From NCBI GenBank assembly GCA_964036155.1, contig OZ038423.1, positions 19,049,249 to 19,113,248 on the forward strand: DNA of 64,000 bases, read 5' to 3'. A model generated the notes under the pieces. It was given only the letters and a program-made list of their open reading frames with translations. It did not search any database and was not told the origin of the DNA. Below, piece by piece: positions 24,801-35,465 of this stretch. Position numbers and translations under genes: made by a program. Every line of letters starts with the position of its first letter. Within the stretch, counting starts at the first letter, position 1. This DNA is from Diploscapter coronatus (Eukaryota; Nematoda; Chromadorea; Rhabditida; Rhabditidae).

Positions 24801-25994
24801 TCCGCTTACCGTATTAATTACTTCAAGTCCATACCCTAACTTACTCTTTCTCCTAGCCTTATATGGCTCGCACTAATTTTATAAACAGGGCAATATTTAC
24901 AACAGGATGACGATTATAACAGTGAGGGCTATAGGATGATGAATAGAGGATGGCAGAAGAATCAAATTAATTATTTCTAAAACGTCTGCATATTTTGCGA
25001 AAATCATCAATTATTGAGATGAGCTCTCTGCCCATCCAAATGATAGCAAAGAAATGAATTATCAAGAAGAGCAAGAACAGTTGATATGAAAAATATATTA
25101 TGCCAATAACTAAAAGGAACTTACATCCTCTGAATCATCGATGAAGTCATCCTTCTCGTACCCAGCTCCCTTGTCCACGACTCGGTCGTTGATCCAGGGA
25201 ATCACTTTGTTCTTCACGTTCTTCTTTCCCTGCAATCCATCAATAACAATCGATAACTCTCATTGCCTGTCAAGCAGTGCACAGAGTCAAATGTTTCAGC
25301 TTCTCTAATACGCACTATTTCTCTCCTTTCAACTTCGAATTTCAGGAACTAGTCGATTATAGAGAGTTTTTCAAAGAGAAATGAAACTAACGTATTTCTT
25401 CTCGAGTCTCTTGACGATTTCCAGCTCAGTCGAGTAGGAAATTCCAGACGTGCCTTCGAAATCGTACAGACTCTTCGCTGTAGAACCCTGAAATTGATAA
25501 ATTGAATTAAATTATATTGATTCTGGGTTTGTAACTGGTTAAATCTTTCAAATATTGATCGAAAAAGAATTATCGAGAAAAGCGTGACAAGAGAAAAATC
25601 TCGACAAAACAATTTCTTCTTGGTACTATCAATTTTGTTGAATAACAGATTTGTAAATAAAAGCCCACACCCGCGAGTTGTTTTTGGACCGTTATAGTTA
25701 TTTTCGGATTCAGGCTGGATGGGGTACGAAAGTTAAGAGAATACGAGGATTGAGACAGGTATGTGTTTAGGGTATGCGGGTGCGTGTCAAAATTTCAAAT
25801 TTTATAAGTCTGTTCGAATATCCGCTGACAAATCAAGAAATAGAACAGACCAATTGCTTCTTGCATTCTTTGCGGAAGTCGAATTGAGGATAGGTCTTTG
25901 CACCCGGTTTGAACAACTCCAGCTGGATCTCGAATCGCTCTTCCTTGGCCGACGCACCCTCTTTGTCCTTCTTTCCAAACATCAAATTCGCCAT
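18814..25994 (-). CDS. Ubinuclein-like subunit of the HIRA histone chaperone complex
   Basis: Orthologue type UBN1/UBN2 (yeast Hpc2). The family binds HIRA and deposits histone H3.3 independently of replication in the nucleus. The start at 25994 gives MANLMFGKKDKEG. An N-terminal block follows with RFEIQLELFKPGAKTYPQFD, like the UBN NHRD motif. The Hpc2-related (HUN) domain is unmistakable across exons at 25235-25130 and about 24630: GAGYEKDDFIDDSED, then YDEMVPSSVDTARGGFYVNR. An acidic Ser/Asp run and long A/S/P/Q-rich linkers follow. The conserved middle domain is visible (SRLLNQISEYCGYQKNTLYL; PPFAISDKLRCLIQALAFVH; NFNLYPKLSQHVSLGRVWAE). The Ser-rich tail ends NSNSNSANT, with TAG at 18814-18816. 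More than fifteen exons, very roughly 900 residues. The start is 515 bases from the divergent mS34 gene, so the two probably share a promoter region. An intron at about 24.7-24.9 kb holds a foldback repeat. Confidence 0.88.
24710..24925. repeat. Foldback element in a ubinuclein intron
   Basis: TCATCCTGTTGTAAA near 24722 is matched by TTTACAACAGGATGA near 24896-24910. A second internal pair (AAGCTAGGAGATAAGG / CCTAGCCTTAT) is also present. The element is about 215 bases, non-coding and MITE-like. Confidence 0.55.
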
Positions 25995-26508
25995 CTGATC
26001 TGAAGCAAATAGTTCTTTCCTCGCAAAGCATTCGAAAATTTACGAATAAATAGAAAAAAGAGAAGGTTTTGTCGAAGCTGAAAAATCGATTTTATACTGA
26101 TTCTGATGTTCAAAACTATATTGAGTTAGACCTATCGTTCCAAAAATTGATTAGTAGCATAGGCCACTTCTAGAATTAGAATGAGAAAACAATCGCGAAA
26201 GAAATAAAATTGGGAGAAATTTGACAAGAAGAAAAATCGATTCATAAGTTGATAGATGACTTCTCGAACATTCCGACGAGTTGGGGGCAACATGGATCGT
26301 GAGAATTTACACCATCTATCACTTCCCAGAAAATAAATTCGAAAAAAAATCACGAAAAATCGATAAAAATAAAAATTTTGAACGAAATGGGGCACCAACG
26401 AACCTTCAAAAGCGACGGTTAGAATTTGTGCAGGTGAATTTCGCTCGTTTGTTGTAATTTTTCATTTTTAACTGATTTTTCGCGAGCTGTTTATTTTCCT
26501 CGATTCAG
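25995..26508. promoter_or_regulatory. Shared divergent promoter region (ubinuclein / mS34)
   Basis: This is a 514-base gap between two head-to-head start codons. No ORF of note, repeat or RNA gene is visible. It is AT-rich. The plus-strand end, just before the mS34 ATG, is a splice-acceptor-like pyrimidine run. A shared promoter is inferred from geometry only. Confidence 0.4.
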
Positions 26509-28349
26509 ATGGCAGCGAAGAATCTGCGCTTCGTGGGCAACTACGACATCAACGCAAAGGGCCACTTCCTTTGGGAAATTCTCGCACAGCTTCGTGGGGT
26601 TGGAAGCTTTTTTTTTAATTGGAGTGAACATCGAATGATTTCTCGCAATTCCAGTTCGGTGTGGGCAGAATCGTGACGAAGAGCGAATGGGGTCGCAAGT
26701 GGCCGACGCAGCCCTCCTACATACGCGTTGTTCGGGTGAGTTTGAAGAAACTTTACAAAGGACATTTGAAAAATGAAAAGTTCAGATTTTATTTTTTTAG
26801 TAAAAATATTTCATTTCGATCAGGAGCGTCTGTAATTTCCATCTCGGATATTTATCTAGAGATTTCTGATCAACGTTTTGAAGCATGCATAGAAAACTTC
26901 CACGCACACGCCTGATCTCGAATCAAAATTTACACCCTTCTGAATTTAAAATGTAGCCATTTTTCTCCTTTGTATAGGCGGAACCTCACATGGACCGTTG
27001 GCTGTTTGGAGGCCGTCTGTTCGGGGAGTGGACGTACCGGGGAAAGAGTCTCGGTCTGTACGAGTTCGCTGACAATCTCAATCGCAGTGACTGGAGACTC
27101 ATTCACAAGTCTGATATTTTTTAATGAAATCGGAGAATTTCGGGATTTTCAGACATGAAGAACCAACATTCACAAAATGTGAGCAGCCGATGAAGAACGT
27201 CGTTTTTCCCAAGACATTCCCTCTTCCACCCGTTCAGGTATGTGCAAGTCACCATTCTAGAGATTATTCTATTTCATTTGTTGTGATGAAGATTAGACAA
27301 TTCTACAGATCTGGATACAACATTCGTTAAAATATTCATAACTTTCTCCTATTAAAAAGCCAACTAGTATCGTGTTCACCGGTAATATTCGGCGTTGAAA
27401 TGGACGCGCTACATTTAGAAAATGCTGCACAAATCAAAAGTGAGCGTTGTCTCATTTTCGACTTTCTTACTTTAATGAACGAGAAGGACCACGTTCATTT
27501 TTGGTTGGATCAAGAACAGACTTCTCAAAATTCGGCCCGCAAAATCTGCAAATTGACCGGGAGAAAAATAGCGCATCGTTTCTAGAGAAAAAAGAAGACA
27601 TGCTCTTGTTCTCTCTCAATACGATACACTTTTTCGGCGGGTCAACTTCGGGAAGTCTGATCAAGATTTTCTAGATGGTGTACGCGCTCTTTGCAGCACC
27701 GAATACTAACGTCAAGCAAAAAGTTCTTTTTTAAGAAAAATTTGGACAGACTTTATTCTCACTGTTTTTGAATCTGAATGTGTTCAATTTGTGAGACTAA
27801 TTCGACACATGATATTTGACCAAATTTCAGGTAATGTTGGCAAAGAAAGAGGCAGCCAAGCGCGGTGTGGCAACAGATTCAGTGCCGACTCGCGCCAAGC
27901 TCACTCCTTGCATCGACCCCGAGTTTCGCATGTTCACTCCACTCATCAAACAGGTTCATCTAATCCTCTTCTGATTCATTTTGATCTTGAATATTTAGGA
28001 AGACCCCAAAGCCTACAGCAATTCGATCTACGACGAAGCTAACCCTGAAGCGATTTTGGATTTATACGGAGAGGAGATCCCTGTCAAGGTAGGTATCAAT
28101 TTTTGTAAATTAACGTTTTTTTTTTTCAATTCCTAATATTTTATGTAAAGAAGTAAGAACGCGCACCCTAATAAAACACTCAAGTCCATCTACGACTGAT
28201 AATTGCAGGTTGAAGCTTGGAATTACGGCCCATCTGTGCACATTTCAAGGTTCACGAAGAAAATCGATAAAGTTCACGAACTCGAGGAAGGAGAAGAAGA
28301 GCAGGAGGAGGAAGGACTCGATCCATTCGCCATCGGGCAAAAGAGATAA
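26509..28349 (+). CDS. mrps-34: Mitochondrial ribosomal protein mS34
   Basis: Small-subunit protein of the mitochondrial ribosome. Exons 26509-26598, 26655-26735, 26978-27108, 27153-27237, 27831 onward, and two more join in frame to about 246 residues. Family blocks shared with human MRPS34 are GVGRIVTKSEWGRKWP, GRLFGEWTYRGKSLG, SDWRLIHKHEEPTF and VEAWNYGPSVHI. The C-terminus is acidic and ends DPFAIGQKR. Exon 1 starts MAAKNLRFVGNYDINAKGHF. The ATG follows its splice acceptor with no base between them (GATTCAG|ATG), so a trans-spliced leader would form the whole 5' UTR. AATAAA lies at about 28438. It is divergent from ubinuclein. Confidence 0.93.
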
Positions 28350-28579
28350 TCGTCTTCAGTTGGTTTGTACAATTTACATTCTAGTTCTCTAGGGTTAGTC
28401 GTTAAATTTTATTTGTTATTGTTTTTTTTTATTTCGCAATAAAAGATGCTAAAATTGATTGGAACAAATTACTTTTCATGAGATCTAAAAACCATCTACT
28501 CGTTCAATTCTTCGCTGTCTTTGACCAGATTTGCAGATCCATAGAAGACATCCGTCAGAATATTTTATTTTAAACCTTC

Positions 28580-29217
28580 TCAAAGGTTTTTAATGATTTT
28601 GCAGTTATCGGCAATCAGATCAAAGTCTTTAGGCGGCGCATCCAATCCTTCTGCGAATCTAAAATGAAATACAACTTTAGAAGTTTGAAATTCTGAGATT
28701 AGCTATTGATTCTTAACCTTCCATCTACAATTGCAGCGAAAAATTATGATTGTGGAAAGAGTCTAGTAGGGTCAATTATCATGAACTAATCTGAATCAAA
28801 TTTGCCTCTGTCTGTCATCGAGGCACCCATCTAGCAGCTGATTGGCAGGAAAAGTTGCACTGAAAACAGCACGAACAGAAACAAGCAGAGAGAATTCAGC
28901 CTCGCCACGCCTCGTCAAACCAGCATAATCGATTCCACTAATTTTGGGACTTGCTAATTTTACAGAAGAAAACTTTATCAATAATGTATTGCAAATGCTG
29001 CTCGAATGACATTGACTGATTGTGATCGACTCTGCTAAGATGCACCAGAACTCATGAATTGACACGGAAACTCAAAATTCAACCCTCTAAAACTGTTACA
29101 AAGAAGCACCGGTTTAATCAAATATGTAGTGGTGAGCAAGTTCGGTTCCAAACTTCTGCTCGCCACTGTAAATGCTAAAATTCTACCGAGTAAATAATAT
29201 TGGGAAAATGTGGACAT
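28580..29217 (-). CDS. Doubtful small minus-strand gene
   Basis: The last exon, ending TGA at 28580-28582, reads FAEGLDAPPKDFDLIADNCK then IIKNL. It has a good acceptor near 28670. It can be joined in frame to ATFPANQLLDG from an exon near 28830-28860, which has its own TTTTCAG acceptor. Further upstream the ORF at 28960-29217 contains a remnant of a Tc1/mariner-like hairpin (29128-29172). I therefore do not trust the ATG at 29217, which lies only 34 bases after the stop of the upstream gene. The product is unrecognised. Confidence 0.25.
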
Positions 29218-29250
29218 TCTAATCTGGAATTGGAGTGAAAATGAAGTAAA

Positions 29251-32200
29251 TCAGATGATGGGTTTGAGAAGACAGAGCTCTTGAAGTCGTTTCCGCTGCA
29301 GACAATCCACGTCCGTCTGGAACTCCGCTTCTGACAGATCCAGACGCACTACACCTCAAATTAGATCATTTTATTATTGAATTCTTGCTGTAAATAAACA
29401 TGGGTTATTTGAAATAGGATATGAGTACATTCTTCCCGAAGATTTGAGGCAACTACAATCCTCCCAAAAGCGAGTACGTTCCTTTCAAAACGGGGAATAG
29501 AAAGAAAAGAAGAAATAGCGCTTGGGAGGAAAGTACTCACAACTTTTGGAATTCACCAGAAAGCTTGAACTTTTTCTTGTCGTTCATTTTAAAGTGAAAA
29601 ATGTTCGAGGTTCTTTCACTATCCAATATCATGAATATAAAGAATCTTTGGGGTTTTGATCAAACTGCAGGATGTGATGAGTTCTCTTATTCTTTCCACT
29701 CGTATATTTTACCTCGTTCTATGATTCAGTTAATTAGATTTTAGAAGCTTACAAAATTTACGTTCTTTTCCGAAGCGAATAAATATGCAATTGTGTTCGT
29801 TTCTTATATGCAATATTCAGAAAGAAATAAACGTATTGTAAAAGAATTCAACCTTTCTCGTATACGACAAGAGCATGTTTGATGTAGAATATTTGGAGAG
29901 GGTGCAGGGAAGAAGGACCTTGGCCGGAATGCAGCTCCACGTCCACAATTGACTGCAAATGGAATGAATAGCTACAGTGCAGTCACAAGTTTGGAGAAAT
30001 TATGATTACGAGTGCGGTCGGTAGAGATAATTATCATGATCCAAATTGAATAAAACCTGGCAAGAATTCAGTTTAGTGTAGAAAACATGTGTACAAATTT
30101 CATCGAGATGGATTCACGATAATTCGGTTACCAGGCTTCATTCATAACTAGAATTGTTCCAAACCCTTGATTGCCACTGTTTGTCAAGTAACGAGCTCTT
30201 CAAACCTGAGAAACGTCGATCAGCCAAACTTTGCGAGAGCCGTCCGCGCGCAGCAGCACTTCCTTTATCGCTGCCAATATATCTGAAAAGATTTACCCTT
30301 TTAATTCTAAAGATTCTAGAAATTGGTGCAGGAAATTCGAGATGTGGCTTGAAATAACGATGTCCTAACTCGAGAATTAGAAATTTCGAACCTCATTCTC
30401 AAATTGTGAAATTGAAAAATAAATCAAGTTCTGCTTGAGAAAAGTCATTTTGTTCGTTGCTATTCAATTTCTAAAGTTCATTCAAGATTGCATCATCTGG
30501 GATTTTGAAATATTAATGAGAATAGGGTATCACAGAGCATGCTTGATATCCAAGTAATCAACTTTATCGACTAGATCAGTTCTAGTTTCAGTTCCTTTGA
30601 CTAGCCTGCCTGTTCAAACTCAGAAATAAAAATACTAACCAACTTTAGATCCAGTTCGACTAGCCAGAATGCGAATTGGGGTGAAGATCGGGGAGGGTGA
30701 TCGAGAGGGGGACGGGCTCTTGTTCGGGCTGTTTGGCAGCAGCTGCGAGAGGTAACTAGGAGAATTTCCTGCAACAACTCCAAACTACTATTTCGAGGCT
30801 TTGTATGCATTATTTTACGATCAAGAGTTGATTTTCACACCGAGACAAAGAGAATTTAGGAGATTTCTTAAGGAATTGGTCTGCCAATTTTTCATTCGGA
30901 AATTGAAATTCTCAACGCCCCTTCCCACTTACTTACCATTAGGCGAGGCCTGTGTGGCGAGAGGAGATTTGAATCTGGGAGGTTTGAATTGAGGTCGACT
31001 TAGAAGCACGGGGGACTTGAATTGAGACAGCATGGTCACTCCCGCAAAAGCGCACAGCTCAGTCTTTGGGGAGATGAAGGAAGACGAGGCAGGGGACACA
31101 GGGGAGGCGAATGTCGAAGTTGTAGTGCAGGAGGACATTGGAGTCGGAGTCGGGGACTGGAACATTGGTTTCAATCTGAACATTTGAAAGGTTCAGTAGT
31201 TTTCTTTTAAGACCTCCTACGATCTACCCACTCTCCACCAGAACTTTCTGTGTTTCACACCCATTTGTATTCCACGCCCACTTTTTGAGAAGAAAATACG
31301 AGAAGGAGGTAGGGGAAAAGAAAAATGTGGGTGTGGAATACAGGAGATCTTTTACCAGGGTGCACGAACTTCGACTTCGAAAATTTTCGAATAGAAACTT
31401 CGTGCACCCCTGCTCTCTGTCACATCAATTTGTAAACATATTCTATTCTTTCTTTTCCCCTAACCCCTCTCAATACTCCCCTAAAAAGTGGAGTGAGATT
31501 ACAAATGAGTATAGTTGAAGTGCAGACGGAGATTATAGAAAGCCATTTAAAAATTACTCACCTCATTTCACTGGTCTGCTTCTTCTCCTCATCAGCCTCT
31601 ATCCGACGCATCTTCTCGCGAAAAGCCTCTATCTTCTCGTCCTTCACCAGTAGTTTTCGCTTTTTGCCAGTCATGAAGCCGGACTGACTCATTCTGGAAA
31701 CGATTTTTTAATCGAGAAACTTTTCTTTATTATATTTTTAATAATCGGTTCTTTTTCAGAATAGTTTGTGTTTTCGTAAAGTTGATGAATGCAGACAAAT
31801 TTTTAAAAGATATTTTTTATTGAAAGTAGATTTCCGAACATCTCACCCCGGCTGCTCATCCTCATCATCGTTCTCCTGCAGTTCTGGCTGCTCTCGCTGC
31901 ATGTCATCCATCCTCTCCTGTTCCTGCGATGGCTTATCACTATTCATCACAATCGAGTCCTCCTCTTTCTCCCACATTTCATCTTCTTCCTGCAGAAAAT
32001 ATGGTTATGCCATGCGCTTCACAAATCTGGCTCTCCTAGAACCACTCTATTGCTAGCGCCTCTTCCATTTCTTCCTCATCCTCTCATAGTGAGCGAAGGG
32101 AAATGCCACTAACATTCAACAGTAGAACATGTTTCTAGGAAGACCAAATTTGCAGGGCTCGTATGATATTTCAATCAGGAAGATACTGCAGTACAAAACT

Positions 32201-33672
32201 TTAAGCTGAAAATTTTCGAATCTAATATCGGAGATTAAGCTGAGAACTCTAAAGAAATCAAGACCGAATTTGTTAAAAACAAACTTTAAATTTTAAAAAT
32301 CGAACTTTTACATTTCAGATCTTTGATTAATAAAGATAAGGAAGAGTTTCAGGCGACTCTTAACAAATCTGACCTCGTTCCGTCTTTTCCGTTCTTCACT
32401 CTGCCAGTCACTCCCCTCCTCTGCCTGTCCCTGCCCTTCTTCTTCATCCATCTGCGATTCAGTTCTGCTCTTCGTAATCACAACTTCTTCATCGTCCCAG
32501 GACTCGCTCTCTTTCTGAAATATGACTTTTGAACCACTTGAAATCATCTTTTTCCCTGCAAAAATAGAGATAAATTTCAGATGCAACGCAATGCGTTATC
32601 AAAGACCGATAAATTGAGAAGGTAGATTAATCCTGTCCGAATTTGAATAAACTAGGTATGCATTGCACAATTTTGACTATTTTGGTCAAAATTTAAACTC
32701 GAAGGTCTAAAAAATCGCCAAACTATCGGCATACTGAGTATACTAATCTCACTGTTTTCAAATTTTGAGCGTCACCTCTTTTGTCTTATTTTGCCGATCT
32801 ATGACAACAATTCACTATTAGAAATGTAGAGAAATGAAAAAAGATGTTGAAAAATATCAGGGGAAATGTACAATTCACATACCTTCATTCTTTTAGGAAT
32901 TCTCTCCTCTTGCTCGTCCCTAATCCCCCATCCATCTGCACTTGCACTGTGATTCTCCTTCTGCTCAGCCCCCTCGCCAGTGCCTGTATTCCACCTGCTC
33001 TTCACAGCCAGCAATGCATCGGAAGACACAGTTACTGTGGCTCTAGAGCCTGCAGTGCGGAATCCAAAGAATCCAGTTGGAGTTGGGTCAGAGACAGAGG
33101 GAGTGGAAATAGGAATGGGGATGGGAAAAGGAATGGCAGGCTCTACATCGTTCGGCTGACTGTCGCTGCTCGAGCTCTTCTCTGAAATGCAGCACATCTA
33201 TTTGATTGGAAACATTCATTGGAATTGGGGAAAGTTCTAGCTGACAAAGAACATCAACCAGACCGTAGATAATTTTGAAAAATAGCCAAATTTGAAAAAT
33301 TGACCAACTTTTGATGTGAAAATTTCGGGAAGAAGGAAAATGAGATAAATTTCCAAACGGACGAACTTTCTAACAAAGAAACTACAATTTGGTGAGGTTG
33401 AGAATTTGTACGAAAGTTTCGAAAATGGTCAGTAAGGCAGTTGAAGCTTTTGAAAGCAAGTGAGAATAGAAACAGTTCTAAAGAAGCTAAAAAATTGTCC
33501 TATGCACCGCTTGACAGGCCGTGAAAATAAAAATAATAAGAATCGATTTCTCACCATCTTCTTCCTGCTGTTCATGATCAGATTCGGCCACGACATCCAT
33601 GTCCTCATTGCTTTCGCTGCTGCCCTCTCCGTCCTCTTCCATTCCATTTTCCATGTATCCTTCTGACATCAT
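29251..33672 (-). CDS. Acidic, Ser/Pro-rich unrecognised protein with possible OB-like C-terminus
   Basis: One frame runs through about ten minus-strand exons. It starts MMSEGYMENGMEEDGEGSSE at 33672. Exon 2 (about 32883-33190) is P/S-rich (PAIPFPIPIPISTPSVSDPT). Acidic exons follow at 32.4-32.5 kb and 31.8-32.0 kb (SQMDEEEGQGQAEEGSDWQS; DDMQREQPELQENDDEDEQP). Next is a basic helix (MTGKKRKLLVKDEKIEAFRE), then an S/P-rich exon at about 30.95-31.18 kb with FKSP repeats and NSPNKSPSPSRSPSPIF near 30.7 kb. The C-terminal 120 residues look folded: ILAAIKEVLLRADGSRKVWL, HPLQIFYIKHALVVY and LSGEFQKLVRLDL suggest a beta-rich, perhaps OB-like, domain. It ends LQELCLLKPII with TGA at 29251-29253. Probably nuclear, since it has a basic patch, acidic runs and SP sites. 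I recognise no family. Confidence 0.6.
29975..30179. mobile_element. Tc1/mariner-like MITE, copy 1
   Basis: It begins TA-CAGTGCAGTCACAAGTTTGG and ends CCAAACCCTTGATTGCCACTG, imperfect terminal inverted repeats of about 35 bases. It shares the inner AAAACCTGG / CCAGG blocks and its length with the element at 60486-60697. It lies in an intron of the acidic S/P-rich gene. It is non-coding. Confidence 0.6.
31266..31411. repeat. Two tandem hairpins in an intron
   Basis: TGTATTCCACGCCCACTTTT (31266-31285) is complementary to 31321-31342. AGGGTGCACGAACTTCG (31357-31373) is complementary to CGAATAGAAACTTCGTGCACCC around 31388-31410, apart from a small interruption. They are adjacent foldbacks in an intron of the acidic S/P-rich gene. 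Confidence 0.55.
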
Positions 33673-34700
33673 CGAAAGTCCTTCAACAAATCAGAAGAAA
33701 CTAAAAAAATCAAATTTCGAAATGTTACCGCAAAATGAAATGAAATGTGCAATGCGAACAAATGCGCATTGCGCGTAATTTGAAAAGAGATCACAGGATT
33801 TTTTCGTTATCACTGAAGATTTGCATCGCTTTTGATATGCACTGATTTGCGCTTCATTTGATTATTAGACATAAAAAAAATTTTATATAGAATTATTTTA
33901 ATTCTTCGTTTTTTTCATTTTTCTATTGAATTTGCCACCTAGAAGATACAGATACACGATGATCATCTAATTGTAAGAATCCCCAGCTTCGAAGTCGCAC
34001 TTCTTTCCTCAAAAAGTATGACTTTTCAAAAAGAAGCACGAGCTATCAGAATTCCGTGTTATCCAAGTGCGTCAAACAAGCACTTGCTGATTTCACATCA
34101 GGACAAGTCTGAAAACATGAGTTTCGGACGAGATATTTTCGATTTTATTTATTCTACAGTAATCGAACTGCCAAAGTTATTTATATCGGGACATAGCCTA
34201 GGCATTCGAGCTTCAAAATTGCAATTGGAATGTTCATTTTTAGAAGCAGCTGTATGATCACAATTCTTAAAACTAATATCATATTCAGAATGACTTCCGT
34301 TTACCAAAGTCAGAAAAGGAGCACATGAATAAATTACATATCTCGACGACTGAAGATCTTCAGACACATTTTTAAATAAAGAGTCATAAGTTTTTACCGT
34401 TGTAGATAACCTACAAAATTATAGACTAAAGTCAGGTTGACACAACTAATAGCAATCTGCTGCAGATGGTTTGAAATTAGGGAACATAAGTTATCAAAAA
34501 TGAACCGTTTATTTAGTTATAAATAGACAACTTTTCGGAATGCATTTGAATTAACAAAGTAAAATGAATAAATAAATAAATTCAAGTAAAAAAAGAACTA
34601 AGCAGTCTTGAGCTGTACAAACTTTGCCTATACGTATGGAACGTCTTTTCATATTTGACCATAACTTCAGATCAGTCTGTTGGCCTGTGATAATAAAATA
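33673..34700. other. Spacer, no gene recognised
   Basis: AT-rich sequence upstream of the acidic S/P-rich gene. Short open frames near 34018-34367 on both strands have no supporting splice signals. It likely includes that gene's promoter. Confidence 0.35.
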
Positions 34701-35400
34701 CTATTTGGATGCAGTTGCTTCGGGACCATGAGGTGTAGCTTTAATAACTTTAACTAATCTTTTATTAGTCGGCGATACAGTAGTGTTGTTCGTCTAAAAT
34801 TGTTCCTTTTCTTTTATATGCACATGTACATAAACTACCTTGATCAATCCTCTCACTAAGAAAAACAGGATAATTATTTGGAAGCATGGTCCATTTATGG
34901 AAATAGTGCCAGAAACGTTCTGAAAATTTTTTAATGCTTTCTTGGTAGAAAATTTAACTTATTCTAGTGTGGATCCATTTCTTATGCTAGAAAAGTATAC
35001 TGCTCAAGGTTTATTCATGAAACAATTCCTAATTTTACAGTTGCTCTTTCTAAGCACATAACGCGAAAGGGGTATTTTAGTTCCTTAAAGCACGATTAGC
35101 CGAGTTCTATTCTCAAAAATTCAAAGTAGCATTCATGTGCCTCTTATCCGACACAAAAATGATTATCGTTTACATAAATAATGGTAAGGTCGAAGGATTC
35201 ACCATTTCGAACGTTCCTTTAGGATTTCTCAGCGCACATTTTCAGGATATATGCTGGTAAAACAGGCCTTTTCATTTCTTTTGCTAGTTAATATGACAAT
35301 TTTTTATTAATAATACTTACTCGTATATTATATATTACATTCCCTAACAAAGATCCACCAGCGATCAAACGTGTATCTAAAATAGTCTAGTAAGTTCTCT
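34701..35400 (-). CDS. Coding-like exons, partial gene of unknown identity
   Basis: Three short minus-strand exons have good splice signals. Near 35330-35385, TRLIAGGSLLGNVIYNIR is followed by GTAAGT. At 34839-34919 the exon reads NVSGTISINGPCFQIIILFF, then LVRGLIK, which includes a hydrophobic, membrane-like run. At 34701-34793 it reads TNNTTVSPTNKRLVKVIKAT, then PHGPEATASK, and a TAG. They could be a small membrane-protein gene or the real 3' end of the chemoreceptor gene upstream. The sequence between the first and second exon was not resolved. Confidence 0.35.
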
Positions 35401-35465
35401 CAAACCTCTTTGAAGCTATGAAACTAGTTAATTTATGCTATTTTTCGTTTAATCATGAGCAATTT

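Noticed and set aside
29035..29217. Minus-strand frame starting MSTFSQYYLLGR
   Set aside because: It runs through a Tc1/mariner-like hairpin remnant and starts 34 bases after another gene's stop. No support as a start exon.
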